A stretch of 64,000 nt of DNA from Blautia luti (GTDB lineage Bacteria; Bacillota; Clostridia; Lachnospirales; Lachnospiraceae): positions 615,501-679,500 of the forward strand of contig NZ_AP028156.1 of the NCBI RefSeq assembly GCF_033096465.1, in the 5' to 3' direction. The notes beneath the pieces are model-generated. The model ran no database searches and had not been told where the DNA came from. It saw only the letters and a list, made by a program, of their open reading frames with translations. How positions within the stretch are numbered: position 1 is the first letter of the stretch; every line of letters begins with the position of its first letter. The position numbers and the translations under genes were made by a program. Positions 23,724-31,361 of this stretch are shown here, one piece after another.

Positions 23724-23990
23724 CATTATCATATGCAGATTCTGTGTATGATAATGTGAGAGGGAATCAGGTGAAATGCCTGAACGGTTGCGGCCACTGT
23801 ATACAGAAAAAAGCGGGATTGTAATATGTCATTGCATAAATATGTGAGAAGGCGGAATCCGGCTGCCAGAGAGTATCTGGAAATATTTCTGATACAACAT
23901 TCATGAACTGCTGAAGCATGGATGTTGTATCAGTTTTTATTTTGTGGAAACTTTCTGTGATCTGTGAGTCAGGAAACCTGCCTGACAGTG
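23724..23990 (+). promoter_or_regulatory. Cobalamin (B12) riboswitch
   Basis: A perfect 10-bp hairpin CATTATCATA/TATGATAATG leads to the conserved core AGAGGGAATCAGGTGAAATG, CCTGAACGGTTGCGGCCACTG, and later GAGTCAGGAAACCTGCC (about 23966-23982), the B12-box-like end. Between them is a 12-bp stem CTGATACAACAT/ATGTTGTATCAG (23889-23933) followed by TTTTTATTTT, which looks like a terminator although it lies inside the aptamer. The gene set downstream (BtuFCD type) agrees with B12 sensing. The expression platform probably acts on the btuF start. Confidence 0.85.
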
Positions 23991-24114
23991 TAAAGAAGGA
24001 GCTTCCGTAAAAAGTATCCGTTATTTTTATCACTTCTATTTTACTTTTTCTGAAGTTCCATCTTTTCGGTTACACGAACAAGTAAACGACATATACGAAA
24101 AGAGAGGAAGTCAA

Positions 24115-25221
24115 ATGAAAAACAGGTATTTATCTACAAGAATTATGGCAATTATGATGGCAGCAGCTATGGTAGTTTCCGCAGCTCCGGCAGCTTTTGC
24201 AGCAGAGAGAGCAGACTCTGAGACGATCAAAGAGGACAACCAGCCGGCAGCAGATGCAGATGCAGACGCACAGGATTCAGCAGATGCAGATAAAACAGCA
24301 GACGCAGAAGGTACAAAGACAGAATATCCTCTGACCATCACAACCTATGATTATGATGGAAATGAAATTGAAACAACCTATGAAAAGGCACCGGAGAAAG
24401 TTCTTGCTGTATATCAGGGAAGCATTGAAACTATGCTGAAACTTGGACTGGAAGACCGCCTTGTAGCTACAGCGGGTCTTGATAATGAAGTTCCGGATGA
24501 TCTCAAAGAAGCATTCTCTAAAACAAATTATCTTGATGAATTTACCCCATCCCTTGAGACTGTAACGATGTTGGAGCCAGACATGATCTTATCCTGGAGT
24601 TCCCTGTTCTCTGATAAAAACCTCGGAAATGTAACAGACTGGATCGACAAAGGCTGCAACGCCTATTACAACACAAACACACGCCCTGACGGAGACAGAA
24701 CTCTGGAAAATGAATTTACAGATATTTTAAACCTTGGAAAGATTTTTGATGTACAGGACAAAGCACAGGCAATCGTAGATGATGCAAAGGCAGTGATCGA
24801 TAAAACTCTTACAGCAACAGCAGATGTAGAAGAGAAACCAAGCGTAATGGTTTTGGAACCTCTTGGAGAAGATATCACAAACTATGGTGCAAAGAGCCTT
24901 GGTGGAGATATGGTAACACAGTTAGGTGCGACTCTGGCAAACCCGGATGCTTCTACAGTTGGAAAAGAAGATATTATTGCAGCAAATCCTGACGTAATTT
25001 TCGTAGTATATATGCCATATGCAGGAGATGATCCGGAAACAGTTAAGAATGACCAGCTTGCAGTTATTCAGGATGACGAAGCACTTCAGAGTCTTGACGC
25101 TGTAAAGAACGGTCGTGTTTATCCGATCATGCTCAGCGAGATGTATGCAAGTGCAACACGTACACAGGATGGAATCGAAACATTTGCAAAAGGATTATAC
25201 CCGGACGTTAATCTTGACTGA
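24115..25221 (+). CDS. btuF: Cobalamin-type ABC transporter substrate-binding protein
   Basis: A 368-residue extracytoplasmic binding protein of the BtuF/FhuD class. It has a signal peptide (residues 1-29, cleavage after AAFA) but no lipobox cysteine, which is unusual for a monoderm. An acidic, alanine-rich linker with repeated DADAD and DSADAD units (about 38-65) precedes the binding domain (about 70-368), with PEKVLAVYQGSIETMLKLGL, TVTMLEPDMILSW and ANPDVIFVVYMPYA typical of the family. AGAGAGGAAG precedes the ATG. First gene after the B12 riboswitch, 14 bp before the permease gene. Siderophore binding is a less likely option. Confidence 0.83.
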   Translation: MKNRYLSTRIMAIMMAAAMVVSAAPAAFAAERADSETIKEDNQPAADADADAQDSADADKTADAEGTKTEYPLTITTYDYDGNEIETTYEKAPEKVLAVYQGSIETMLKLGLEDRLVATAGLDNEVPDDLKEAFSKTNYLDEFTPSLETVTMLEPDMILSWSSLFSDKNLGNVTDWIDKGCNAYYNTNTRPDGDRTLENEFTDILNLGKIFDVQDKAQAIVDDAKAVIDKTLTATADVEEKPSVMVLEPLGEDITNYGAKSLGGDMVTQLGATLANPDASTVGKEDIIAANPDVIFVVYMPYAGDDPETVKNDQLAVIQDDEALQSLDAVKNGRVYPIMLSEMYASATRTQDGIETFAKGLYPDVNLD

Positions 25222-25235
25222 TTGAGGAAAATACA

Positions 25236-26321
25236 GTGAAAGAACAGGTTTCACAGACAAAAAAAGGCAGTGTGCTCAGAACATCCATGTATGTGGCAGT
25301 CCTCATCGGACTTGCAGGATTTCTTATTTTTTCCATACTTGCGGCGATTACTTTTGGTAATGCTGATCTGTCGCTGAAGGATGTGTACAGTGTCATTGTT
25401 TATAAATTATTTCATATAAAAAGTCTGTCTGCCTATGCAGAAGGTGCAATTCACGATGTTGTATGGCTGATCCGACTGCCCAGAGTCCTGTTGGCTCTGG
25501 CAGTTGGAATGGCTCTTTCTGTATGTGGCGTAGTAATGCAGGCGATCGTGCAGAACCCGCTGGCAGATCCTTATGTACTGGGTATTTCATCTGGTGCATC
25601 CCTTGGTGCAACGCTGGCAATCATGCTCGGAATCGGAAGCTTTCTTGGCGGGAACTCTGTCGGAGTTACTGCTTTTATTGGCGCGATGATCACCTCCTTT
25701 GCAGTTATTGCTATTGCAAATATGGGAGGAAAGGCAACATCAGCTAAGCTGATCCTTGCCGGAATGGCGGTCAGTGCGGTATGCTCTGCTTTTTCAAATT
25801 TTGTTATTTACATTACAAATGACAAAAATGCAGCTACGGAAGTTATGAAATGGAGCATGGGAAGTCTTGCAGGGGCAAGCTGGGCCAGAGTAGGTGTGAT
25901 GCTTCCGGTTACTCTGATATGTGTGGTCATCTTCTGGACACAGTATCGAAATCTGAATCTGATGCTTTTGGGAGATGAAGTTTCTATCACACTTGGAACA
26001 GATTTACACAGATTGAGAACATTTTACCTGATTGTTGCTTCTGTAATGATTGGATTTGCCGTATATTGTGCTGGCGTGATCGGATTTGTAGGACTTGTGA
26101 TTCCTCATGTAGTCAGGATTCTGTTTGGAACTGACCACAGAAGATTACTTCCACTGAGCGCACTTCTTGGCGCGTCTTTTCTGATCTGGTGTGATGTGGC
26201 ATGTCGTGTGATCCTGAAGAATTCTGAGATGCCGATTGGTGTGCTGGTATCAATTATCGGTGCTCCATGCTTTATTTATCTGCTTGTGCGGAAATCCTAT
26301 GGATTTGGAGGTAGCAAGTAA
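25236..26321 (+). CDS. btuC: FecCD-family permease, cobalamin uptake
   Basis: A 361-residue permease with about 10 helices. FecCD hallmarks are present: IRLPRVLLALAVGMALSVCG (about residues 83-102), AIVQNPLADPYVLGISSGAS (about 106-125) and the coupling region AVYCAGVIGFVGLVIPHVVR near the C-terminus. It starts at GTG 25236 after TTGAGGAAAATACA. Two copies form the channel with two ATPase subunits; with the upstream binding protein and the B12 riboswitch this is a vitamin B12 importer. It overlaps the ATPase gene by 1 bp. Confidence 0.87.
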   Translation: MKEQVSQTKKGSVLRTSMYVAVLIGLAGFLIFSILAAITFGNADLSLKDVYSVIVYKLFHIKSLSAYAEGAIHDVVWLIRLPRVLLALAVGMALSVCGVVMQAIVQNPLADPYVLGISSGASLGATLAIMLGIGSFLGGNSVGVTAFIGAMITSFAVIAIANMGGKATSAKLILAGMAVSAVCSAFSNFVIYITNDKNAATEVMKWSMGSLAGASWARVGVMLPVTLICVVIFWTQYRNLNLMLLGDEVSITLGTDLHRLRTFYLIVASVMIGFAVYCAGVIGFVGLVIPHVVRILFGTDHRRLLPLSALLGASFLIWCDVACRVILKNSEMPIGVLVSIIGAPCFIYLLVRKSYGFGGSK

Positions 26322-27076
26322 TGAAGATCACTACAAAAGATATTCAGGTTGGATTTCACGCCCGACAGATATTAAAAGGCATTTCCATAGAGTCACAGGA
26401 CAAAGAACTGGTAGGAATCATCGGGCCAAATGGAAGCGGAAAGTCGACGTTGTTAAAATGTATCTACCGTATTCTGAAGCCAGATGCAGGTGCTGTTTAT
26501 CTGGATGGAGAGGAACTTCATTCTATGAGTGTCAAGAGTTCTGCAAGGAAAATGGCGGTTGTGGCACAGCATAATTACTACAATTTTGATTTCACAGTGC
26601 GAGAGGTTGTCCTTATGGGACGTGCACCACATAAAAAAACACTGGAACGAGATAATGCGAAAGATTATCAGATTGTGGATGAAGCATTGAGAACGGTGCA
26701 GATGGAGACGTTTGCAGACCGCACATTCTCGACTCTTTCAGGTGGAGAACAGCAGAGAGTAATTCTGGCAAGGGCACTGGCACAGCAGACACCTGCACTG
26801 ATTCTTGACGAGCCGACGAACCATCTGGACATTACACATCAGATCATGCTGATGGAACTGGTAAAGAAGCTTAACGTAACTGTAATATCAGCTATCCATG
26901 ATCTGAATATTGCGGCGGCATACTGCGATAAGATTTATGTATTGAAAGATGGTGTGCTGGAAGGATATGGAACTCCACAGGAAGTACTCACTCCGGAGCT
27001 GATCAAAAGGATTTACCAGGTAGATTCGGAAGTGGTAAATGACAGCCGCGGGAAGATGCATATTTTATTTTTATAA
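26321..27076 (+). CDS. btuD: ABC transporter ATP-binding protein, cobalamin uptake
   Basis: A 251-residue ATPase with all motifs: Walker A GPNGSGKST (about residue 35), Q-loop VVAQHNYYNF, signature LSGGEQQRV (about 138), Walker B ALILDEPTNHLD (about 157) and the switch His in AIHDLNIAAAYCD. It is of the FecE/BtuD type used with FecCD permeases. The gene overlaps the permease gene, so subunits are made together. It is followed by a very strong hairpin without T-tract (27089-27123). Confidence 0.88.
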   Translation: MKITTKDIQVGFHARQILKGISIESQDKELVGIIGPNGSGKSTLLKCIYRILKPDAGAVYLDGEELHSMSVKSSARKMAVVAQHNYYNFDFTVREVVLMGRAPHKKTLERDNAKDYQIVDEALRTVQMETFADRTFSTLSGGEQQRVILARALAQQTPALILDEPTNHLDITHQIMLMELVKKLNVTVISAIHDLNIAAAYCDKIYVLKDGVLEGYGTPQEVLTPELIKRIYQVDSEVVNDSRGKMHILFL

Positions 27077-27088
27077 TATGAGAATTGA

Positions 27089-27123
27089 CAGGCCAGAGTC
27101 AGGAATGTTTTGACTCTGGCCTG
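27089..27123. terminator. Perfect 13-bp hairpin after btuD
   Basis: CAGGCCAGAGTCA pairs fully with TGACTCTGGCCTG around a 9-nt loop. There is no T-tract on either side, so it may protect or process the mRNA 3-prime end and lower expression of the CGGC gene rather than terminate. Confidence 0.55.
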
Positions 27124-27143
27124 CTGTATATGGGGGAATAAAG

Positions 27144-27497
27144 ATGAATAAGATAGGAATTTTAACGTGTATTCATACTAATAATGTATGCGCCAGAGTT
27201 GGATGCCTGGCAGCATTTCAGAACAGAACCGATTTCTTTCAGGATTATCCGGAAGATACCTGTCTGGCAGCAATGATGACCTGCAATGGATGCAAAGACG
27301 CCAACCCGACAGACCCCATAGAAGACAAAGGAATCCTGGAAAAGATAGACAGACTGGTCAGCGAAAAGATCAGTGCCATCCACGTAGGTGTCTGTCGTCT
27401 CCCGGATGGAAAGCATGAATGTCCAAGGATGACACAGATCTGCAATATGATAGAAAAACGTGGAATCAAAGTGATCAGAGGAACACATAAAGAATAA
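27144..27497 (+). CDS. CGGC domain protein, cysteine-rich
   Basis: A 117-residue cytoplasmic protein with eleven cysteines, similar to the CGGC (PF08821) family. Visible clusters are GILTCIHTNNVCARVGC (residues 5-21), CLAAMMTCNGCKD (40-52) and GVCRLPDGKHECPRMTQIC (82-100). The cysteine pattern suggests metal or cofactor binding, but no function is established. It is 67 bp from btuD in a B12-controlled unit, so a role in handling corrinoids or a corrinoid-linked redox step is possible (inference). The start is preceded by GGGGGAATAAAG, a fair site. Confidence 0.7.
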   Translation: MNKIGILTCIHTNNVCARVGCLAAFQNRTDFFQDYPEDTCLAAMMTCNGCKDANPTDPIEDKGILEKIDRLVSEKISAIHVGVCRLPDGKHECPRMTQICNMIEKRGIKVIRGTHKE

Positions 27498-27565
27498 AAA
27501 AGTTTCTATACAATTTATAAAATAAAAAGAATATAAAATGCCTTGAATATGGAGCTTAAAATTAA

Positions 27566-27594
27566 TTGTGATATGAAATAAATGAACGTATAAT
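27566..27594 (+). promoter_or_regulatory. Promoter of the GTPase-Rae1 fusion gene
   Basis: TTGTGA (27566-27571), 17 bp, TATAAT (27589-27594). The leader is then about 118 nt and can pair ATCAGTAT (27621-27628) with ATACTGAT (27678-27685), so it may be regulated by structure. Confidence 0.6.
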
Positions 27595-27718
27595 AGCAGA
27601 ACTCTATTGGATTTCTCTATATCAGTATGTTAAAATAATTAACTGATAAAGCTGACAGATAGAACGTTAAAAAATATATACTGATTATTCATAAGAAAAA
27701 AGGAGTTCTAAATATACT

Positions 27719-30481
27719 ATGGAGAAACTTGTTGTAGGTATCCTTGCCCACGTAGATGCAGGTAAGACTACGTTGTCGGAGGGAATTTTATATTTAACGG
27801 GAAAAATCCGTAAGCTGGGGCGTGTGGATCATAAGGATGCGTATCTGGACACTTATAACCTGGAGAGGGAGCGTGGAATTACGATTTTTTCCAAGCAGGC
27901 GGAGTTTGAACTGGGGAACAGGGGGATAACTTTGCTGGATACGCCGGGGCATGTGGATTTCTCGGCGGAAATGGAGAGGACACTGCAGGTTCTGGATTAT
28001 GCCATTCTTGTGATAAATGGAGCGGATGGTGTGCAGGGGCATACCATGACCTTATGGAGACTTCTGGCAAGATACCAGATCCCTACATTTCTGTTTATCA
28101 ATAAAATGGACCAGGATGGAACAGATAAAGAGAAAATTCTGGCAGAATTAAAGAAGCGATTAAGTGATAATTGCGTTGATTTCACCTGGGAAAAATCAGA
28201 TCTGCAGTCTCAGTTTCTGGAAGATATTTCTGTCTGTGATGAAGAACTGCTTGAAAAATATCTGGAAATAGAGGAAATATCAACATCAGATATCCGAAAA
28301 GTAATCAAAGAGCGAAAACTTTTCCCATGTTTCTTCGGTTCTGCTCTGAAAATGACAGGGGTAGAAGAATTCCTTCATGGGCTGGAAAAATACTGTGAGA
28401 CACCAGAATATCCTTCAGAGTTTGGTGCAAAAGTATTCAAGATTGCCAGAGACGATCAGGGCAATCGTTTAAGCTATATGAAAATCACCGGAGGAACATT
28501 GAAGGTAAAGGAACTTCTCACAGATACAGAGAAGGCAGATCAGATCCGTATCTATTCCGGTGCGAAATTTGAACTGGCAAAAGAAGCTCCGGCAGGAACT
28601 ATCTGCGCAGTAACCGGCCTGTCCCAGACACATCCGGGACAGGGATTTGGAATTGAACGGGAATCTGAGATGCCAGTTCTGGAACCTGTATTAAATTACA
28701 GAATTCTGCTTCCTGAGGACTGTGATGTTCACCAGATGCTTAAGAAACTCAAAGAGCTGGAAGAGGAGGAACCGGAACTTCACATTGTATGGAACGAACA
28801 GCTTGGAGAAATCCATGCCATGCTGATGGGTGAGGTTCAGATCGAGATATTAAAGCATCTGATCTGGGAGCGTTTCCATGTAGCAGTAGAATTTGGCACA
28901 GGAAATATCGTATATAAAGAAACTATTGCAGAACCAGTAGAAGGTGTGGGACATTTTGAACCGCTGCGCCATTACGCAGAAGTCCACCTGCTTCTGGAAC
29001 CGGGAGAACCTGGAAGTGGATTGCAGTTCTTTACTGCATGCAGTGAAGACGTGCTGGACCGTAACTGGCAGCGCCTGATCCTGACTCATCTGGAAGAACG
29101 GGAACATCCGGGAGTATTAACTGGCTCTCCGATCACAGATATGCAGATTACCCTGATCACAGGACGTGCCCATCTGAAACATACAGAAGGCGGCGATTTC
29201 CGGCAGGCGACATACAGGGCAGTGCGTCAGGGATTAAAAAAAGCAAAGAGTGTTTTACTTGAGCCATATTATGAGTTCCGACTTGAAATCCCGGGAGATA
29301 TGATCGGACGTGCTATGACTGACATCCAGAAAATGAACGGAACTTTCCAGCAGCCGGAAGCATATGAAGATGACATGATGGTGTTGAGAGGAAGTGCACC
29401 GGTATCCACGATGCGCGATTACCAGACACAGGTAACCTCCTATACCAAAGGCCGGGGCAGATTATTCTGTTCTCTGAAAGGTTATGCACCATGTCAGAAT
29501 CAGGATGAGATTGTCGATGAGATTGGATATGACTCCGAACGTGACCTGGACAATCCGACAGGTTCTGTATTCTGTGCTCATGGAGCCGGATTCGTGGTGC
29601 CGTGGTATGAAGTAGAAGATTATATGCACTTAGAAGGTGTGGATGAATCTGAACTGAGTGGAAGTATAGCTGAGGAAGAATATGGAACAGGAAATGCAGG
29701 AACTGCAACTGGCGGTGAATTTTCAAGTGTTTCCAGGACAGAAGGACAGGGAAGAAACAGGAATAGTCCCGATCAGGCAGATTCTGGATATCGTCCACCT
29801 AAGAATGCGGGGGTAGGAAGTTACGAGGATGAAGAAGAGCTGAAAGCAATCTTTGAGCGCACCTTCGGACCGGTCAAACGTTATAAAGAGCCGCAGTTTA
29901 AACGAACATTTTCTTCTAGAACTGACAGCAGCTATTACCGCAACAGTTCATCTGCAAAGAAGAAAGAGAAAGAGTATCTTCTTGTAGACGGTTACAATAT
30001 CATCTATGCATGGGAAGATTTAAAGGAACTGGCGGATGCGAATCTCCATGCAGCTCAGACAAAACTGATGGATATCCTGAGCAACTATCAGGGATTTAAG
30101 AAATGTACGTTAATTCTTGTATTTGATGCTTACAAGGTAGAAGGTCATGTAGAAGAAGTAATCACCTATCATAACATCCATGTAGTCTACACGAAAGAAG
30201 CTGAAACCGCAGACCAGTACATTGAGAAAACGGTCCATAAGATCGGCCGTGAAAACCAGGTAACAGTAGCCACATCCGATGGTCTGGAGCAGATCATCAT
30301 CATGGGTCAGGGCGCTCACCGTATGTCTGCCCGAGGTCTGCGTGATGAAATAAAAGCCACAGAAAACCAGATTCGTCAGCAATGGCACGAAAAACGCCAA
30401 AGCAGCAAGAACTATCTGATCGATAATGTTTCTGATGAAATGGCGCAGTATATGAATGAAAAACGTCTGAAAGAAGATTGA
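27719..30481 (+). CDS. EF-G/TetM-like translational GTPase fused to a Rae1/YacP NYN nuclease
   Basis: A 920-residue two-part protein. Residues 1 to about 640 form an EF-G/TetM-like ribosomal GTPase: G1 AHVDAGKTT, G2 region RERGITIFS, G3 DTPGHVDFS, G4 NKMD, then EF-G domains 2-5. A low-complexity Gly/Ser/Arg linker (about 660-740) follows. Residues about 750-915 match YacP/Rae1: YLLVDGYNIIYAW, TLILVFDAYKVEG, KEAETADQYIEK and VATSDGLEQIIIMGQGAHRM, with the acidic catalytic residues kept. Rae1 of Bacillus subtilis cuts mRNA in the ribosomal A site, and EF-G/TetM bind the same site, so the fusion likely acts on ribosomes. Calling it tetracycline resistance would be unsafe. Start ATG follows AAAAAAGGAG. 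Confidence 0.85.
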   Translation: MEKLVVGILAHVDAGKTTLSEGILYLTGKIRKLGRVDHKDAYLDTYNLERERGITIFSKQAEFELGNRGITLLDTPGHVDFSAEMERTLQVLDYAILVINGADGVQGHTMTLWRLLARYQIPTFLFINKMDQDGTDKEKILAELKKRLSDNCVDFTWEKSDLQSQFLEDISVCDEELLEKYLEIEEISTSDIRKVIKERKLFPCFFGSALKMTGVEEFLHGLEKYCETPEYPSEFGAKVFKIARDDQGNRLSYMKITGGTLKVKELLTDTEKADQIRIYSGAKFELAKEAPAGTICAVTGLSQTHPGQGFGIERESEMPVLEPVLNYRILLPEDCDVHQMLKKLKELEEEEPELHIVWNEQLGEIHAMLMGEVQIEILKHLIWERFHVAVEFGTGNIVYKETIAEPVEGVGHFEPLRHYAEVHLLLEPGEPGSGLQFFTACSEDVLDRNWQRLILTHLEEREHPGVLTGSPITDMQITLITGRAHLKHTEGGDFRQATYRAVRQGLKKAKSVLLEPYYEFRLEIPGDMIGRAMTDIQKMNGTFQQPEAYEDDMMVLRGSAPVSTMRDYQTQVTSYTKGRGRLFCSLKGYAPCQNQDEIVDEIGYDSERDLDNPTGSVFCAHGAGFVVPWYEVEDYMHLEGVDESELSGSIAEEEYGTGNAGTATGGEFSSVSRTEGQGRNRNSPDQADSGYRPPKNAGVGSYEDEEELKAIFERTFGPVKRYKEPQFKRTFSSRTDSSYYRNSSSAKKKEKEYLLVDGYNIIYAWEDLKELADANLHAAQTKLMDILSNYQGFKKCTLILVFDAYKVEGHVEEVITYHNIHVVYTKEAETADQYIEKTVHKIGRENQVTVATSDGLEQIIIMGQGAHRMSARGLRDEIKATENQIRQQWHEKRQSSKNYLIDNVSDEMAQYMNEKRLKED

Positions 30482-30492
30482 TTATTGTTTAT

Positions 30493-30540
30493 GGATAACA
30501 TTATGTGAAATTTGACAAAATGTTATCCGTCTGCTATGGT
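30493..30540 (+). promoter_or_regulatory. Promoter with overlapping 10-bp inverted repeat (greA-like gene)
   Basis: TTGACA (30512-30517), 17 bp, TATGGT (30535-30540). GGATAACATT (30493-30502) and AATGTTATCC (30519-30528) form a perfect inverted repeat around the -35 box, a candidate operator. Confidence 0.6.
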
Positions 30541-30603
30541 TAAGCCAATGAAAGCCGGGCAATGACAGTGACAATATTTCCGAGAGAAAAGGGAGATGCA
30601 GCA

Positions 30604-31104
30604 ATGAAAGAAAAGCTTACACAGAAAGATGTTGAGAAAATTCAGGAAGAGATCGACCACCGCAAGCTGGTTGTACGAAAAGAAGCAATCGAAGCTGTAA
30701 AGGAAGCCAGAGCGCAGGGAGACCTGAGTGAGAACTTTGAATATTATGCGGCAAAGAAACACAAAAATCAGAACGAGAGCCGTATCCGTTACCTTGAGAA
30801 TATGCTGAAAACAGCAACGATCGTATCAGATGAATCCAAGGACGATGAAGTTGGAATGGATGATATCGTAGAGGTATATTTCGAAGAGGACGATGAGATT
30901 GAGAAATACAAGCTGGTAACTTCCATCAGAGGAAATTCCATGGAGAACCGTATCAGCATCGAGTCTCCGATCGGTATGGCATTAAAAGGCCACAAAGTTG
31001 GCGACAGAGTGGAAGTAAAAGTAAATGACAATTACAGTTATTTCCTGGAAATCCGATCCATTGATAAGACGGGATCTGAGGATGAAGAAATCCGCGGATT
31101 CTAA
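30604..31104 (+). CDS. greA: GreA/GreB-type transcript cleavage factor
   Basis: A 166-residue protein. The N-terminal coiled coil (residues 1-75) carries the tip motif ARAQGDLSENFEYYAAKK with the Asp and Glu that reach the RNA polymerase active site; the C-terminal FKBP-like domain (80-155) ends SYFLEIRSIDKTG with a short acidic tail. It helps backtracked polymerase resume. ATG 30604 with GGGAGATGCAGCA before it was chosen over an in-frame ATG 42 nt upstream. Spacing to the fusion gene upstream is 122 bp with its own promoter. Confidence 0.85.
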   Translation: MKEKLTQKDVEKIQEEIDHRKLVVRKEAIEAVKEARAQGDLSENFEYYAAKKHKNQNESRIRYLENMLKTATIVSDESKDDEVGMDDIVEVYFEEDDEIEKYKLVTSIRGNSMENRISIESPIGMALKGHKVGDRVEVKVNDNYSYFLEIRSIDKTGSEDEEIRGF

Positions 31105-31174
31105 TAAAAAGAATGCCTTTATTTACTTTATTAAGATTAAAAATATAGCCAGAGAAGAATAATCTGGAAACAGA

Positions 31175-31217
31175 AGAACTATTGTAGAGAAAAAACAATA
31201 GTTCTTTTTATTTTTCC
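31175..31217 (+). terminator. Intrinsic terminator after greA
   Basis: AGAACTATTG and CAATAGTTCT form a perfect 10-bp stem followed by TTTTTATTTTT. Confidence 0.85.
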
Positions 31218-31236
31218 GCGGTTTTATGTGAAAAAT

Positions 31237-31290
31237 TTTACATGGATTTAACATTCCCATGGGGATGATTTTACAAAGCATGGTTATGAT
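31237..31290 (+). promoter_or_regulatory. PhoP-box-like repeats and promoter of the Na/Pi transporter
   Basis: TTTACA (31237), TTAACA (31248) and TTTACA (31270) start at intervals of 11 and 22 bp, which is the spacing of PhoP boxes (TTAACA-like, 11-bp period) in Bacillus. A TATGAT -10 follows at 31285-31290. The gene downstream is a phosphate transporter. Confidence 0.6.
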
Positions 31291-31361
31291 GGAAAACAAG
31301 TCAGGAGTACATAAGCTTCTGAAAGTTCCTACATACTCGAAAAAGAAAAAGGAGAATAACC

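Noticed and set aside
27719..30481. Annotation as tetracycline-resistance ribosomal protection protein
   Set aside because: The GTPase part is TetM/EF-G-like, but the Rae1-type domain and the chromosomal context argue for a different cellular role. Resistance cannot be claimed from sequence alone.
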